A stretch of DNA of 61,064 nt. It comes from Microscillaceae bacterium (GTDB lineage: Bacteria > Bacteroidota > Bacteroidia > Cytophagales > Microscillaceae). The position numbers and the translations under genes are program-made. The stretch's first letter is position 1; every line of letters begins with the position of its first letter. Shown one piece after another: positions 1 through 9,150 of this stretch. A model generated the notes under the pieces. The model was not told the origin of the DNA, searched no databases, and saw nothing but the letters and a program-made list of their open reading frames with translations. The stretch is from the NCBI GenBank assembly GCA_025054775.1, contig JANWZA010000046.1, positions 1 through 61,064 of the forward strand. Direction: 5' to 3'.

Positions 1-1
1 A

Positions 2-679
2 GTATGGCTTTTTTCAAGTATAACCTTTGCCCAAAAAAGCAAAATTGATGTTAAGTATGAATTAAAACAAATCAACTACGAGAATGATTTTGTTAAAACA
101 TTATTTTTGGTGCAAGAGATTAGTTGGAAAAAGCCCAAAGGCGGTACTTGGAAAGTAAAACGTAAGAATAACAACTTGAAAGAATGGGAAATTACCGAGA
201 ACAACAGCAAAGGGCAGGTATCCTTTGTAAGAAATGTAAAAAGCACCGAAGAGTCTACCTTTGAGTGGCATTATAAGCACAACAAAAAAGAGGTGAAAGT
301 AATTATTACTAGTGCTGGGAATACAGATAAATATAGCGTACTAAACGACTACCTAAACTTAAACGACCCGCGTGAGATAATCATTCTTTATGAAGATAAA
401 CAATATGTTTTGCAAAACGGAGAACCTGACTGCAATAGTGTTTTTTACCTTTGGGAAGAAAATGAATACAAAAAATATAATGAAAGATATGAAAGCAAAG
501 AGCGGGAGTATCTACTCAAATTGGATGGTAAAAAACCCTGTAAGGACACACAATGGCATTTGATAGTGCATAACTCCCAAACTCCCACTACTTTGCAGCA
601 AATTGCCATGTTTGTAGCGGTTATGAGTCAGACTTGCCGTTACTTTTATGACTTGAAACAGCAGAATTTGATAGATTAA
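2..679 (+). CDS. Secreted protein of unknown function, 5' end cut by window edge
   Basis: The frame is open from base 2 to the TAA at 677-679, giving 225 residues with no start inside the window, so the gene begins upstream. The first visible residues (VWLFSSITFAQ) look like the end of a signal peptide with a typical Bacteroidota cleavage site after Ala-Gln. The mature part is rich in Lys, Glu, Tyr and Trp and has no transmembrane helix. A TTG at 107 could formally start a shorter protein, but that would discard the signal peptide. I recognise no family; an exported or periplasmic protein is the only supported statement. Confidence 0.6.
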   Translation, partial: VWLFSSITFAQKSKIDVKYELKQINYENDFVKTLFLVQEISWKKPKGGTWKVKRKNNNLKEWEITENNSKGQVSFVRNVKSTEESTFEWHYKHNKKEVKVIITSAGNTDKYSVLNDYLNLNDPREIIILYEDKQYVLQNGEPDCNSVFYLWEENEYKKYNERYESKEREYLLKLDGKKPCKDTQWHLIVHNSQTPTTLQQIAMFVAVMSQTCRYFYDLKQQNLID

Positions 680-767
680 ACAAGTGAATACAAGTAAAGT
701 GTTTTAACTTGCTTACTTATACATTGTTTGTAACAGATTCAAATTCAAACTATTGAAATTTACATAA

Positions 768-1448
768 ATGAACATTTGCACTTTTGCTTTTATCAAATTA
801 ACTTCAATTATTAGCTTGCTCTGCTTATGTATTAGCCTCACCGCTTGTGGGCAAGCTAATTCTAATACGAAACAAAAAAATAAAGCAACCAACATGGAAA
901 CAACTGACAAAAATACGGCTATTGCCACCTTCGGGGCAGGCTGTTTTTGGTGCGTAGAAGCCGTTTTTCAGCGTTTAGAGGGCGTAGAAGCCGTTTATTC
1001 AGGCTATATGGGCGGACACGTAGAAAATCCTACCTACAAACAAGTTTGCACAGGTACAACAGGACACGCTGAAGTTTGCCGTATTGTCTATAATCCCGAA
1101 AAGGTTTCTTACGAAACTTTATTAGAAGTGTTTTGGGCAATACATGACCCCACTACACTCAACAGACAGGGTAATGATATAGGCACTCAGTATCGCTCTG
1201 TTATTTTTTACCATAATGATGAGCAGAAACGTTTAGCTGAAAAAGCTAAACGTGAGCTTGAAGCCGCTAAAATATTTGATAATCCAATCGTAACCGAAAT
1301 TACGCCCGCCAGCACCTTTTACAAAGCCGAAGACTATCACCAAAATTATTACAACCTTAATAGCTCACAACCCTATTGCGTGTATGTAGCAAAACCTAAA
1401 ATTGATAAATTTTACAAACTATTCAAAGATAAGGCAAAAAAGAACTAA
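768..1448 (+). CDS. msrA: Peptide methionine-(S)-S-oxide reductase MsrA, lipoprotein form
   Basis: MsrA reduces methionine-S-sulfoxide in oxidised proteins. The signature GCFWC is at residues 58-62, with C59 the catalytic cysteine by family knowledge, and conserved TGTTGHAE and [10 protein letters not shown] segments follow. The first 27 residues form a lipoprotein signal peptide with the lipobox LTAC at 24-27, so the enzyme is probably anchored in the envelope and repairs exported proteins rather than being cytosolic. Its 226 residues equal the usual MsrA core plus signal and linker. kdsA follows 43 bases later on the same strand but is functionally unrelated. No MsrB domain is fused or adjacent. 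Confidence 0.93.
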   Translation: MNICTFAFIKLTSIISLLCLCISLTACGQANSNTKQKNKATNMETTDKNTAIATFGAGCFWCVEAVFQRLEGVEAVYSGYMGGHVENPTYKQVCTGTTGHAEVCRIVYNPEKVSYETLLEVFWAIHDPTTLNRQGNDIGTQYRSVIFYHNDEQKRLAEKAKRELEAAKIFDNPIVTEITPASTFYKAEDYHQNYYNLNSSQPYCVYVAKPKIDKFYKLFKDKAKKN

Positions 1449-1491
1449 CTTTATACTTTTCAAAGTTTTTGTTCACATCTTTAATAGTATT

Positions 1492-2328
1492 ATGTCAATT
1501 AAAAAAGTACAAGTAGGAGATATTACTTGTGGCAATGGTGAGTTGTTTCTCATCTCGGGTCCTTGCGTGATTGAGGACGAAACCATTATGATGCAAACCG
1601 CTGAGAAACTCAAAGAAGTTTCTGAGCGGTTGAAAATCAAGGTGATATACAAATCAAGTTTTCAGAAAGATAACCGCAGTTCTGTTAAATATTATGACGG
1701 ACCCGGTTTAGAGGAAGGGCTGAAATTATTGCAAAAAATCAAGACGCAGTTCGGTTTTCCTATTATCTCCGATATTCACTACCCTGACCAAGCCGCACCC
1801 GCAGGCGAAGTATTAGATATTATTCAAATCCCTGCTTATTTGTGTATGCAAACCACTTTGGTAGTAGCTGCTGCCAAAACAGGTAAGGTAATTAACCTAA
1901 AACATGGACAATTTTTAGCCCCCGATAACATGAAATATCCTGTAGCTAAAATTACAAGTACAGGCAACGAACAGATTTTACTCACAGAGCGAGGCTATAC
2001 CTTTGGCTATAATGACTTAGTTGTGGATCCACGTAGCTTTTATCACTTACGGCAAATAGGTTATCCTGTTATTTTTGATGTTACGCACTCTATCCGAAAG
2101 TACGGCATACCCAGTGCCGATAGCAAAGGAGGCGCAAGAGAATTTTTACCTACTTTGGCACGTGCAGGCGTAGCCGCAGGTATTGATGGCTTATTTATAG
2201 AAACACACCCCGAGCCTACCAAAGCCCTCTGCGACGCTGCCAGCCAACTTTGCGTATTTGATTTAGAGGAGTTTTTGAAACCTTTGTTAGAAATTTATCA
2301 TATTACCCAAAAATATCCTATCGCCTAA
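1492..2328 (+). CDS. kdsA: 3-deoxy-8-phosphooctulonate synthase (KDO-8-P synthase)
   Basis: KdsA condenses phosphoenolpyruvate with arabinose-5-phosphate to KDO-8-phosphate, the first committed step of the LPS inner-core sugar KDO, in the cytosol. The family pattern is clear: LISGPCVIE near the N-terminus, KSSFQKDNRSS, the PAYLCMQT stretch, NLKHGQFLAP, DVTHS and the C-terminal GLFIETHPEP. The ATG at 1492 was chosen because the upstream extension to 1402 overlaps msrA and encodes no conserved sequence; it gives 278 residues, normal for KdsA. A 12-bp hairpin follows the stop. The gene shows that the organism makes KDO-containing LPS. Confidence 0.96.
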   Translation: MSIKKVQVGDITCGNGELFLISGPCVIEDETIMMQTAEKLKEVSERLKIKVIYKSSFQKDNRSSVKYYDGPGLEEGLKLLQKIKTQFGFPIISDIHYPDQAAPAGEVLDIIQIPAYLCMQTTLVVAAAKTGKVINLKHGQFLAPDNMKYPVAKITSTGNEQILLTERGYTFGYNDLVVDPRSFYHLRQIGYPVIFDVTHSIRKYGIPSADSKGGAREFLPTLARAGVAAGIDGLFIETHPEPTKALCDAASQLCVFDLEEFLKPLLEIYHITQKYPIA

Positions 2329-2339
2329 ATTTCATATAA

Positions 2340-2370
2340 GGGCAATTTTAGAAAACGGCTAAAATTGCCC
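2340..2370. terminator. 12-bp perfect hairpin between kdsA and the methyltransferase
   Basis: Bases 2340-2351 pair perfectly with 2359-2370 around a 7-base loop. The stem starts 12 bases after the kdsA stop. There is no T-run after it on the plus strand (an A-rich stretch follows), so it is a terminator or mRNA 3'-end stabiliser by position rather than a textbook intrinsic terminator. Confidence 0.55.
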
Positions 2371-2392
2371 TAAAAAATAAGCCCTAAAACCT

Positions 2393-4693
2393 ATGGACGA
2401 GATAATCAAACACCCTATAAAACCTGAGAAACAAAAAGCATGGCATTGGCGAATGCACCAATATTTCACCAAGCAAGCGGCAAATGTAGTAGCTACATAC
2501 ATTGAACACCACACCCGCGAAGGCGATACCGTGCTTGACCCGTTTGGCGGTACAGGAGTAACGGCTATTGAAGCCTTGCGTTTGCGTAGAAAAGTAGTGA
2601 TTTTGGACATCAACCCGCTTGCTTGTTTTATTACTCGTCAAACTTGCGAACAGATTGATATTCAGTTATTTAAGCAAACTTTTGAGCAATTAGAACAAAC
2701 AGTAAAACCTCAAATTGAGGCTTTTTACCGAATACCTAACGAGGATTTGGCAAAACAAGCACCCCAACATTGGTATCCTAAAAATATCCCTTTGCCCAAA
2801 AATGCCGATTTTGAGTTCGTTCACCAACTCTACACTCCAAGACAACTACACTCCTACGCGCTGCTTTTTGCTGAAATCCTAAAAATTGAAAATCCGCAAG
2901 TGAGAAATATGATGAAATATGTTTTTACCGCAACTATGGCAAAGGTAAATGTAAGCTACCTACAAAATGACCGAGGATTAGAGGGGGGTGCTTCAAGTAT
3001 TTTAGTAACTTATCGCTATCATAAGCCTAAAAAATTAGTAGAATTAGATGTTTGGAAAAATTTTTCTATGAAATTTGGGTATATTTACCAAGGCAAAGAG
3101 AAATGGAACGAACTAACGAAGGGCTTTAATGTTGCGGAGAATTTAGAGGTAATTCACGGTTCGGTATTAGAACTTTCACAATATTTGCCCGAGCAAAGCA
3201 TAGACTACATTTATACAGACCCGCCCTACGGTGGCAATATTGCGTATTTAGACCTCTCTACTATGTGGAACGCTTGGCTCTTCCCTGAAATTTTTGAAAC
3301 TCAAAAAATAGAAACTTTGAAACAAAACGAAGTCATTGAAGGTGGGGATTTAGAAAAAACGCAGCAAAATTATACCGAACTCCTTGCCAAAAGTTTTGAG
3401 GAGATGAGCAAAGTATTAAAAAAAGATGGTTGGTTGAGTTGTGTATTTGCTCATAAAAAGTTAGAATTTTGGAATGTAATCGTAGAAAGTTGCGAAGCGA
3501 ATGGTATGGAATTTAGAGGCAGTACCTATCAGCCTACCAATAATTCCTCAATGCACTACAAGAAAAATCCTGCTAATGTACTTTGCAGCCAACGCATTGC
3601 CAACTTCAAGAAAACTTTTGTGAAACGCACACGCGAAAAGCCTGACGATTTGCAACAATTTATTTTGAACGAAGTAGAACGCACTTGTCTTGAAATGAAC
3701 GGCGCTACGCTGGATATGATTTACAACCGCGTTTTAGACAAATTGCTCAATAACTTATTAGGCATTGAGGCAAAAAAGCGAAGTTATATCAATTCAAATA
3801 AAATTCTGAATTTATTACAAGATGCTGACCGCTTTACTTTCAACGAAACTGAAAACCTTTACTACGTAAAAGGCAAAGAACATGACGACGATATCAGAGA
3901 ACAATATTTTGCGCGCAGAAATGAATTACGTATTTTTTTGCGAGAATTGCTCACCTTGAAAAAAGGGCTAACTATTGACGAAATACACAAAGAAATTTTT
4001 GAAATCTTTGCTGATGATAAAAAATTTCCTATTGAGAAAGATTTACCCTCACTTTTAGAGGAGATTGCAGTAAAAAGCCCCAAAACTAATAAATGGCTCT
4101 TGAAACAAGGGGAGGTAATGAGTTTGGATTTTGGACAACCCGCAGTGAGCAAATTAGTCAAAGTGAACTCAACAAATCATACGCATAGTGAAATCATTTT
4201 TCGTTTGGTGAAAATCGGTGAGTATTTGGGCTTTCGCTCTTGGGTGGGCAAGCGCGAGCAATCAATAGAAAGTTTTCAAGGTATAAAGTTGAGCGAAATT
4301 TCTTTGTCTGAATTTCCTTTGCAAGCCATAAATGCAGACCAAAAAGCCAAAATTGAGCAAATAGATGTTATTTGGTTTGATAAGTTAGGTTTTCCACGAT
4401 ATGGCTTTGAGGTAGAGGAAAGTACAAGCATTCTGTCAGGTTTTGAGCGATTTATGAATTTGTTGGAAGTTCAGCCTGATATTTCACAAAAATTATACAT
4501 TGTCTGTCCTAAATCGCGAGCCAAAAAATTGCAAGATGTGTTCAAAAAATCTACCTATGTAGGGCATCCGCTGTATCTGGAAAACAAAGTGGGCTATATT
4601 TACTGCGAAAATTTGGTAAAATTCTACGACAAACATATAGAAAAGCCCTTCAAAGAGAAAGACCTGAAAATATTGTACGAATTTATGAAATAA
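2393..4693 (+). CDS. DNA methyltransferase (N4/N6 type) with C-terminal nuclease-like domain
   Basis: The N-terminal part is a SAM-dependent DNA amino-methyltransferase. SAM motif I (DPFGGTG, residues 49-55) precedes the catalytic DPPYGG at about 275-280, the reverse of the usual order in beta-class N4/N6 enzymes. A long central region (about 400-600) looks helical. The last 130 residues hold an IDVIWFD segment followed by GFEVEEST at about 670-677, a D...ExE-type pattern seen in some PD-(D/E)XK-like domains. At 766 residues it is much longer than a simple methylase. It may therefore be a single-polypeptide restriction-modification or defence enzyme, but nuclease activity is inference. No specificity subunit or separate endonuclease is adjacent; the neighbours are housekeeping genes. 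Confidence 0.8.
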   Translation: MDEIIKHPIKPEKQKAWHWRMHQYFTKQAANVVATYIEHHTREGDTVLDPFGGTGVTAIEALRLRRKVVILDINPLACFITRQTCEQIDIQLFKQTFEQLEQTVKPQIEAFYRIPNEDLAKQAPQHWYPKNIPLPKNADFEFVHQLYTPRQLHSYALLFAEILKIENPQVRNMMKYVFTATMAKVNVSYLQNDRGLEGGASSILVTYRYHKPKKLVELDVWKNFSMKFGYIYQGKEKWNELTKGFNVAENLEVIHGSVLELSQYLPEQSIDYIYTDPPYGGNIAYLDLSTMWNAWLFPEIFETQKIETLKQNEVIEGGDLEKTQQNYTELLAKSFEEMSKVLKKDGWLSCVFAHKKLEFWNVIVESCEANGMEFRGSTYQPTNNSSMHYKKNPANVLCSQRIANFKKTFVKRTREKPDDLQQFILNEVERTCLEMNGATLDMIYNRVLDKLLNNLLGIEAKKRSYINSNKILNLLQDADRFTFNETENLYYVKGKEHDDDIREQYFARRNELRIFLRELLTLKKGLTIDEIHKEIFEIFADDKKFPIEKDLPSLLEEIAVKSPKTNKWLLKQGEVMSLDFGQPAVSKLVKVNSTNHTHSEIIFRLVKIGEYLGFRSWVGKREQSIESFQGIKLSEISLSEFPLQAINADQKAKIEQIDVIWFDKLGFPRYGFEVEESTSILSGFERFMNLLEVQPDISQKLYIVCPKSRAKKLQDVFKKSTYVGHPLYLENKVGYIYCENLVKFYDKHIEKPFKEKDLKILYEFMK

Positions 4694-4847
4694 CCATTAT
4701 TGCATAATATATGATTTATCTATACTATTTTAACACTGCCTTATAGTTTATTCCCTCATAGTCAAGAGAGAATAGACTGAAAAGTAAAAGTTGTTCATGA
4801 TAGCACAGTATAAGGCAATCAAGTACGTTTGGTGATTAAGAGTAAAA

Positions 4848-5603
4848 TTATAACATCCTAGGTACAGGGTTAAGTATTTCCTTTATTTGGTTCTCAATTT
4901 CTGTAAGCATAGTAGCTAAACTCTCAAAATTTTCTCTTTGCAAAGGCAGGAGCGTACTCACTTTTACCTTAATACCCGTTGGAATTGGCAGCATACCATA
5001 TTGTACAATCTTATAGGTGTTTTTTATTATTACAGGCACTACCCACGCCGAGGGAGCATTCTCCATCAAGGTAATAAATCCGCCTTTCTTAAACTCTTTC
5101 AAAATCCCATTTCTTGAGCGCGTTCCTTCAGGATAAATGCAAGCTGCCTCTTTGCGTGCCTCAATGTGTTTACCCAAACGCGCAATTTGTTGTATAGCAC
5201 TTTCACTATCTTTTCTATCTATCAAGACAGAGCCTCCGTTTCGTAAGTGAAATGAAACCGTAGGAATATTTTTACCTAATTCCTTTTTAGCTACAAAATT
5301 GACATGAAACTTGTGAAAAGCGAGAATTATACAAGGAATGTCAAACATGGATTGATGATTAGAAACTATTACAACAGGTGTATCTTGCGGTAAAAGAGCT
5401 AAAGACTGAAGGTTGAATTTAATCCTAAAACCTGTAACATAAAGCGTATAAATCACTAAATATTGCATGCTCTTTATAACCCAACTATACAATTGAAAAG
5501 AAAGTAAAAACGAAATGCGTGCAAAAAGTTCATAGATAAGCAAATAGAATAAAAAAAATGGTAGGTAGATAAGGGTCGTAATCCAATTAAATACTGTTTT
5601 CAT
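4848..5603 (-). CDS. 1-acyl-sn-glycerol-3-phosphate acyltransferase (PlsC-like)
   Basis: Enzymes of this family transfer an acyl chain to lysophosphatidic acid at the inner membrane during phospholipid synthesis. Acyltransferase block I is seen as NHQSMFD (NHxxxxD), block III as YPEGTRSRNG. A hydrophobic N-terminus (FNWITTLIYLPFFLFYLLIY) provides the membrane anchor. The frame is open to an ATG at 5663, but the ATG at 5603 is preferred because the extra 20 residues are unlike the family and the hydrophobic anchor follows this Met directly. It gives 251 residues, typical of PlsC. Other acyltransferases of the family, for example for ornithine lipids, cannot be excluded. Confidence 0.88.
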   Translation of the reverse strand: MKTVFNWITTLIYLPFFLFYLLIYELFARISFLLSFQLYSWVIKSMQYLVIYTLYVTGFRIKFNLQSLALLPQDTPVVIVSNHQSMFDIPCIILAFHKFHVNFVAKKELGKNIPTVSFHLRNGGSVLIDRKDSESAIQQIARLGKHIEARKEAACIYPEGTRSRNGILKEFKKGGFITLMENAPSAWVVPVIIKNTYKIVQYGMLPIPTGIKVKVSTLLPLQRENFESLATMLTEIENQIKEILNPVPRML

Positions 5604-5770
5604 AATTTTACTCAAGAGCAAGGGTGGGTTATTGATACAACAAAAATAAGAATAAATTAACAAAATTGAATGTAATGACGCTCTCTCTTAGGCCAAGAGC
5701 TCCTTAAAAACTTAACAAAATTAACATTTGCCATAAAAAAATTAAGTTAAGTTACTTTTACGAAATAGAA

Positions 5771-5828
5771 ATTTGCGGGTAAATAGCCTCTTACTGAGTT
5801 TTTTTGTGTTCTGCAAATCTATTTACCC
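5771..5828. repeat. Inverted repeat with two competing pairings in the divergent intergenic region
   Basis: The 300-base gap between the divergent plsC-like and patatin genes (5604-5903) holds a 10-bp perfect inverted repeat, 5777-5786 with 5819-5828. ATTTGC just before the left arm (5771-5776) can pair with GCAAAT just before the right arm (5813-5818), which is topologically incompatible with a simple extended hairpin. It could be a regulatory leader or operator of the patatin gene. The rest of the gap is AT-rich without other recognisable sites. Confidence 0.35.
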
Positions 5829-5903
5829 TACCTAACATTTTACTTTGTGAATAGGTTATATTTTTAAGGTTTAACTTATTTCTCAAATTAGTTACCACAA
5901 CTT

Positions 5904-6674
5904 ATGGATATTGGCATTACCCTTTCGGGTGGCGGGGCGCGAGGCATAGCCCATTTAGGGGTATTGCAAGCCCTTACCGAAATGAACATTTTCCCCAAGC
6001 AAGTAGTAGGAGTAAGTGCAGGAGCTATTGTAGGGGCATTTTATTGTGCAGGCTATACTCCAGCCGAAGTGTTAGATTTTTTGGCACACACCAACCTATT
6101 TTGGTTTTTGCGTCCTACTTTTTTTAGGAAAGCAGGGTTAATAGATATGGATAAATTAGAAGCCCTGTATCGCAAATATTTCAAAGAAGATAATTTTGCA
6201 GCATTGAAAATTCCGCTTACAATTGCCGCTACTGATTTGAATTTAGGACAGACTACCTTCTTTTCAGAAGGTGAGCTGATTAGGCCTATTTTAGCCTCTT
6301 CATGCATTCCCGTGGTATTTTCACCTATTAGTTTTCGTGGTTCGGTATATGTAGATGGTGGTGTTTTGAACAATATGCCTATAGAACCTCTGCAAAATTG
6401 CAAAGTAATTATTGGCGTACATACTAACCCTTACGACCCTACCCAGCCCCTTAACAGTGCGCGGTTGGTATTAGAACGGTGCTTGTTGCTTGCCGTTCAC
6501 CAATCGGCAAGACGAAATTTTGATAAATGCGATATTTTAATTGAACCCGAGGGGCTAAAACGTTTCAATCCTTTACAATTATGGCAGTTTAGAGAAATTT
6601 ACCAAATTGGTTACAAATATACGCTTAAACAAGCTCCTGAAATAGAAAAAAAATTAGCAGCTCTGCTTGTGTAG
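5904..6674 (+). CDS. Patatin-like phospholipase (RssA/YchK type)
   Basis: Patatin-family lipid acyl hydrolases use a Ser-Asp dyad. The oxyanion-hole motif GGGARG lies at residues 9-14, the nucleophile elbow GVSAG near residue 37 and the catalytic Asp in VDGGV near residue 150. There is no signal peptide, so it is cytosolic or peripheral, unlike the large patatin-like outer-membrane proteins. The 256-residue length matches the RssA/YchK single-domain group. It stands alone after the promoter region and is followed 109 bases later by an alpha/beta hydrolase on the same strand. Substrate unknown. Confidence 0.9.
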   Translation: MDIGITLSGGGARGIAHLGVLQALTEMNIFPKQVVGVSAGAIVGAFYCAGYTPAEVLDFLAHTNLFWFLRPTFFRKAGLIDMDKLEALYRKYFKEDNFAALKIPLTIAATDLNLGQTTFFSEGELIRPILASSCIPVVFSPISFRGSVYVDGGVLNNMPIEPLQNCKVIIGVHTNPYDPTQPLNSARLVLERCLLLAVHQSARRNFDKCDILIEPEGLKRFNPLQLWQFREIYQIGYKYTLKQAPEIEKKLAALLV

Positions 6675-6783
6675 TGTATTTTTTGGCTCAATTTGTGAAC
6701 GAAAATAAATAGGTCGTTTTATTAAGATTTCTAATGACTGCCAAACTGATTAGTCAAACCTTTTCACCTTATAGCTAAAACTT

Positions 6784-7572
6784 ATGCAAACACTTTTATC
6801 TCACACTGTTCAGGGTAAGGGCAAACCCGTATTACTTTTGCACGGCTTCTGCGAGTCGCAAGCCATTTGGAACGGTTTTATACCTGCTTTGAGCGAACAA
6901 TACACCGTTATCACGGTCGATTTAGGTGGATTCGGGGAAAGTACTGCTCTGCTTCCTAAACAGCCCACTATAGAAGCCTTGGCTGAGCAAGTGTATCGTC
7001 TTGTAGATAAGCTGAGAATTAAGCGTTTATCCGTAGTAGCCCACTCGCTAGGTGGGTATGTTGCTCTCGCTTTGGCAGAGGCTCACCCTAAACGCTTAAA
7101 GGGTTTATGCTTGTTTCATTCTACGGCTTTACCTGATACACCTGAAAAGCAAAGTATTCGGAATAATGTAATAGAATTCGTGCAAAAAAATGGCGTAGAA
7201 CCCTTTATTCAAAATTTTGTTTCACCTTTATTTTATTCTCAACGGCATCATGAACTAGAAAGCGAAATAAACTTTGTGAAAAATATTGCTCTAAAAACCC
7301 CTAAAGAAACTATTATTACTATCACCCAAGCTATGCGCGATCGCAAAGACCGTACCCATGTCTTGGCAAGTGCAAACTATCCTATTGGCTTTGTTATTGG
7401 CAAACAAGACCAAGCCGTTTTGTATGAAACTTACCTCTCACAAATCGGATTAGCCAAGCATACATGGGTGCAAATCTTGGATGATACGGCTCATATGGGC
7501 ATGCTCGAAAGACCCAAAGAAACCCTACAATTTGTGCAAAATTTCTTAGCTTACTGTACACAAAAATCCTAA
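6784..7572 (+). CDS. Alpha/beta hydrolase
   Basis: Alpha/beta hydrolase fold protein with the oxyanion segment LLLHGFCES, the nucleophile elbow AHSLGG near residue 86-91, a cap region around 130-200 and a C-terminal His in TAHMGMLERP. No signal peptide is present, so it is cytosolic. Its 262 residues are normal for the esterase/lipase/C-C hydrolase group, but the substrate cannot be deduced from the sequence. It lies between the patatin gene and the small-GTPase module, with 156 bases and a hairpin separating it from the latter. Confidence 0.88.
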   Translation: MQTLLSHTVQGKGKPVLLLHGFCESQAIWNGFIPALSEQYTVITVDLGGFGESTALLPKQPTIEALAEQVYRLVDKLRIKRLSVVAHSLGGYVALALAEAHPKRLKGLCLFHSTALPDTPEKQSIRNNVIEFVQKNGVEPFIQNFVSPLFYSQRHHELESEINFVKNIALKTPKETIITITQAMRDRKDRTHVLASANYPIGFVIGKQDQAVLYETYLSQIGLAKHTWVQILDDTAHMGMLERPKETLQFVQNFLAYCTQKS

Positions 7573-7587
7573 AATTTATTAGGATTT
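7564..7587 (+). terminator. 9-bp hairpin spanning the hydrolase stop codon
   Basis: AAATCCTAA (7564-7572) pairs with TTAGGATTT (7579-7587) around six bases. The left arm contains the stop codon. No clear T-run follows, so terminator function is moderate inference. Confidence 0.4.
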
Positions 7588-7728
7588 GCTAAATTCAAAT
7601 TAGTTCCTTACTGAAACCTTATACTCATTGAAATTGCGTTAAATTCCTAAAAAATCACAAAAATTTGTATTTCCAAGAGAAAAAACATATTTTTGGGGTA
7701 AAAGGAACTCTACACTAGCAAAAGTACT

Positions 7729-8532
7729 ATGCAAGATCAACTAATGCTCAAAATTAAAGACTTGCTTCTTGCTGACGAGATGAAAAAAACTCGTGCCTTG
7801 GAGGAGGAGATAAAACGCTTGAAACAAGAATTAGAAACTCTACAACCTAAAATTATTTCCAAAGTAGAGCAAAATATTGCCGAAATTTCACAACCTATCA
7901 TAGAAACCAAAGTAAAACGTGAGCTGCGTGAGTCCACAGATACACTAATTGAAGCCATTTATCCTCTTTTGGGCAAGTTGATAAAAAAATATATTCAAGT
8001 AGAATTAGAAAAATTAGCTGATAGCATAGATAAACAACTTGATCGCACTTTTTCTCTAGAAAATATAAAGAAACAATTAATTGCTCTTTGGGAGGGAGTA
8101 AGCTATAAGCAGATTGTATTGAGAGAGGCCGCTGTTCAAAGGGTGGAAGTACAGGAGGTTTATATCATAGAGCAGGAGTCGGGTATTCTTGTAGGCAAAT
8201 ATTCAGTAGGGAAAATCATAGACCAAGACCTGATAGCAGGTATGCTTACTGCCATCAAAGCCTTCATAGAAGATGCTTTCAACCAAAAAACAGGAAGTTT
8301 GGATATGATAGAATATGGTACATTCAAAATTATTATCCAAAATTCATATAAATTCTATTTAGCGGCAGTAGTGGCAGGTACAGTGGACTCCAAAGTAAAA
8401 GCCGATCTATTAGATATTTTACTTAATTTTGCCTCCAAACATTTGGCAAAACCCCGAGAGGAGCTTACAGAGGAGCATCTATCAAAAGAATTGGCTAAAA
8501 TTTTCAACCAGTACAATGAAAAAAATAAGTAA
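7729..8532 (+). CDS. Coiled-coil protein with longin/roadblock-like C-terminal half, GTPase partner candidate
   Basis: Residues 1-65 are charged heptad-like helix (EEEIKRLKQELETL), 66-140 are amphipathic helices containing YPLLGKLIKKY and FSLENIKKQLIALWEGVSYKQIVLR, and 141-245 is a compact alpha/beta domain (VYIIEQESGILVGKYS, then DLIAGMLTAIKAFIEDAF). The last segments resemble what I recall of the N-terminal regions of some bacterial OmpA-family proteins and of longin/roadblock-like sensor domains. No OmpA domain, signal peptide or membrane helix is present. The gene overlaps the next Rab-like GTPase by 17 bases, implying translational coupling. A role as regulator or scaffold of the GTPases, analogous to MglB with MglA, is inference. 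Confidence 0.7.
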   Translation: MQDQLMLKIKDLLLADEMKKTRALEEEIKRLKQELETLQPKIISKVEQNIAEISQPIIETKVKRELRESTDTLIEAIYPLLGKLIKKYIQVELEKLADSIDKQLDRTFSLENIKKQLIALWEGVSYKQIVLREAAVQRVEVQEVYIIEQESGILVGKYSVGKIIDQDLIAGMLTAIKAFIEDAFNQKTGSLDMIEYGTFKIIIQNSYKFYLAAVVAGTVDSKVKADLLDILLNFASKHLAKPREELTEEHLSKELAKIFNQYNEKNK

Positions 8533-9016
8533 GAAAGTTGTACTAGCAGGAAACTTTGGTGTAGGCAAAACATCGCTAGTCCGAAAATTTGTTTATCAAA
8601 AATTCTCTGACGAGTATTTAAGCACCTTAGGCGTAAAAATAGACCGCAAAGTACTACATATAGGCGATACAGAACTTACTTTGGTTATTTGGGATATTGC
8701 AGGTGAAGTAAACGGAAGTAAAATTCCTACAAGTTATTTTTTAGGAGCTAGTGGGCTAATCTATGTTATAGACCTGAGCCGACCTTCCACCTACGCCAAC
8801 GTACAAGAGGAGATAACCTATTTAGAAGGACTAATGGAAGATGTCAGTATTTGCCTAATAGCTAACAAGCTAGACCTAGTAGAAGCTAAGGACCTAACCC
8901 ATACACAACAAGTGGTAAAGCGAACCATTGACTTCTTTACCAGTGCCAAAACAGGTGAAAATGTGAACGAAATGTTTTATTTTTTGGCTCGTAAACTACT
9001 GCAAGTTCCTACTTAA
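8516..9016 (+). CDS. Rab/Ras-like small GTPase 1
   Basis: A 166-residue single-domain GTPase with all five G motifs: G1 GNFGVGKT (12-19), switch-I Thr37 in STLGV, G3 DIAG (60-63), G4 NKLD (117-120) and G5 SAK (143-145). Phe and Trp around switch I/II (WDIAGE) resemble eukaryotic Rab proteins. The Gln of the Rab WDTAGQ motif is replaced by Glu64, so intrinsic hydrolysis may be slow and need a partner. No C-terminal prenylation cysteine exists. The ATG at 8516 lies inside the end of the upstream coiled-coil gene; the longer frame from 8429 is rejected because it would add 29 non-homologous residues. Likely a cytosolic molecular switch. Confidence 0.9.
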   Translation: MKKISKKVVLAGNFGVGKTSLVRKFVYQKFSDEYLSTLGVKIDRKVLHIGDTELTLVIWDIAGEVNGSKIPTSYFLGASGLIYVIDLSRPSTYANVQEEITYLEGLMEDVSICLIANKLDLVEAKDLTHTQQVVKRTIDFFTSAKTGENVNEMFYFLARKLLQVPT

Positions 9017-9150
9017 CCCAATAGTATTTAGTAAGCGTGTCATCTTTAATTACTATTATACTATTCCAAGTTGAAGACTAAATACCAGCAGAAATCTATT
9101 TTTTACTCTAACTTTACATTTATTTTTTCAATACTCAAGCCACTTTTCTT

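Noticed and set aside
1402-1491. N-terminal extension of KdsA
   Set aside because: It overlaps the end of msrA, has no similarity to KdsA proteins, and the internal ATG gives the standard length.
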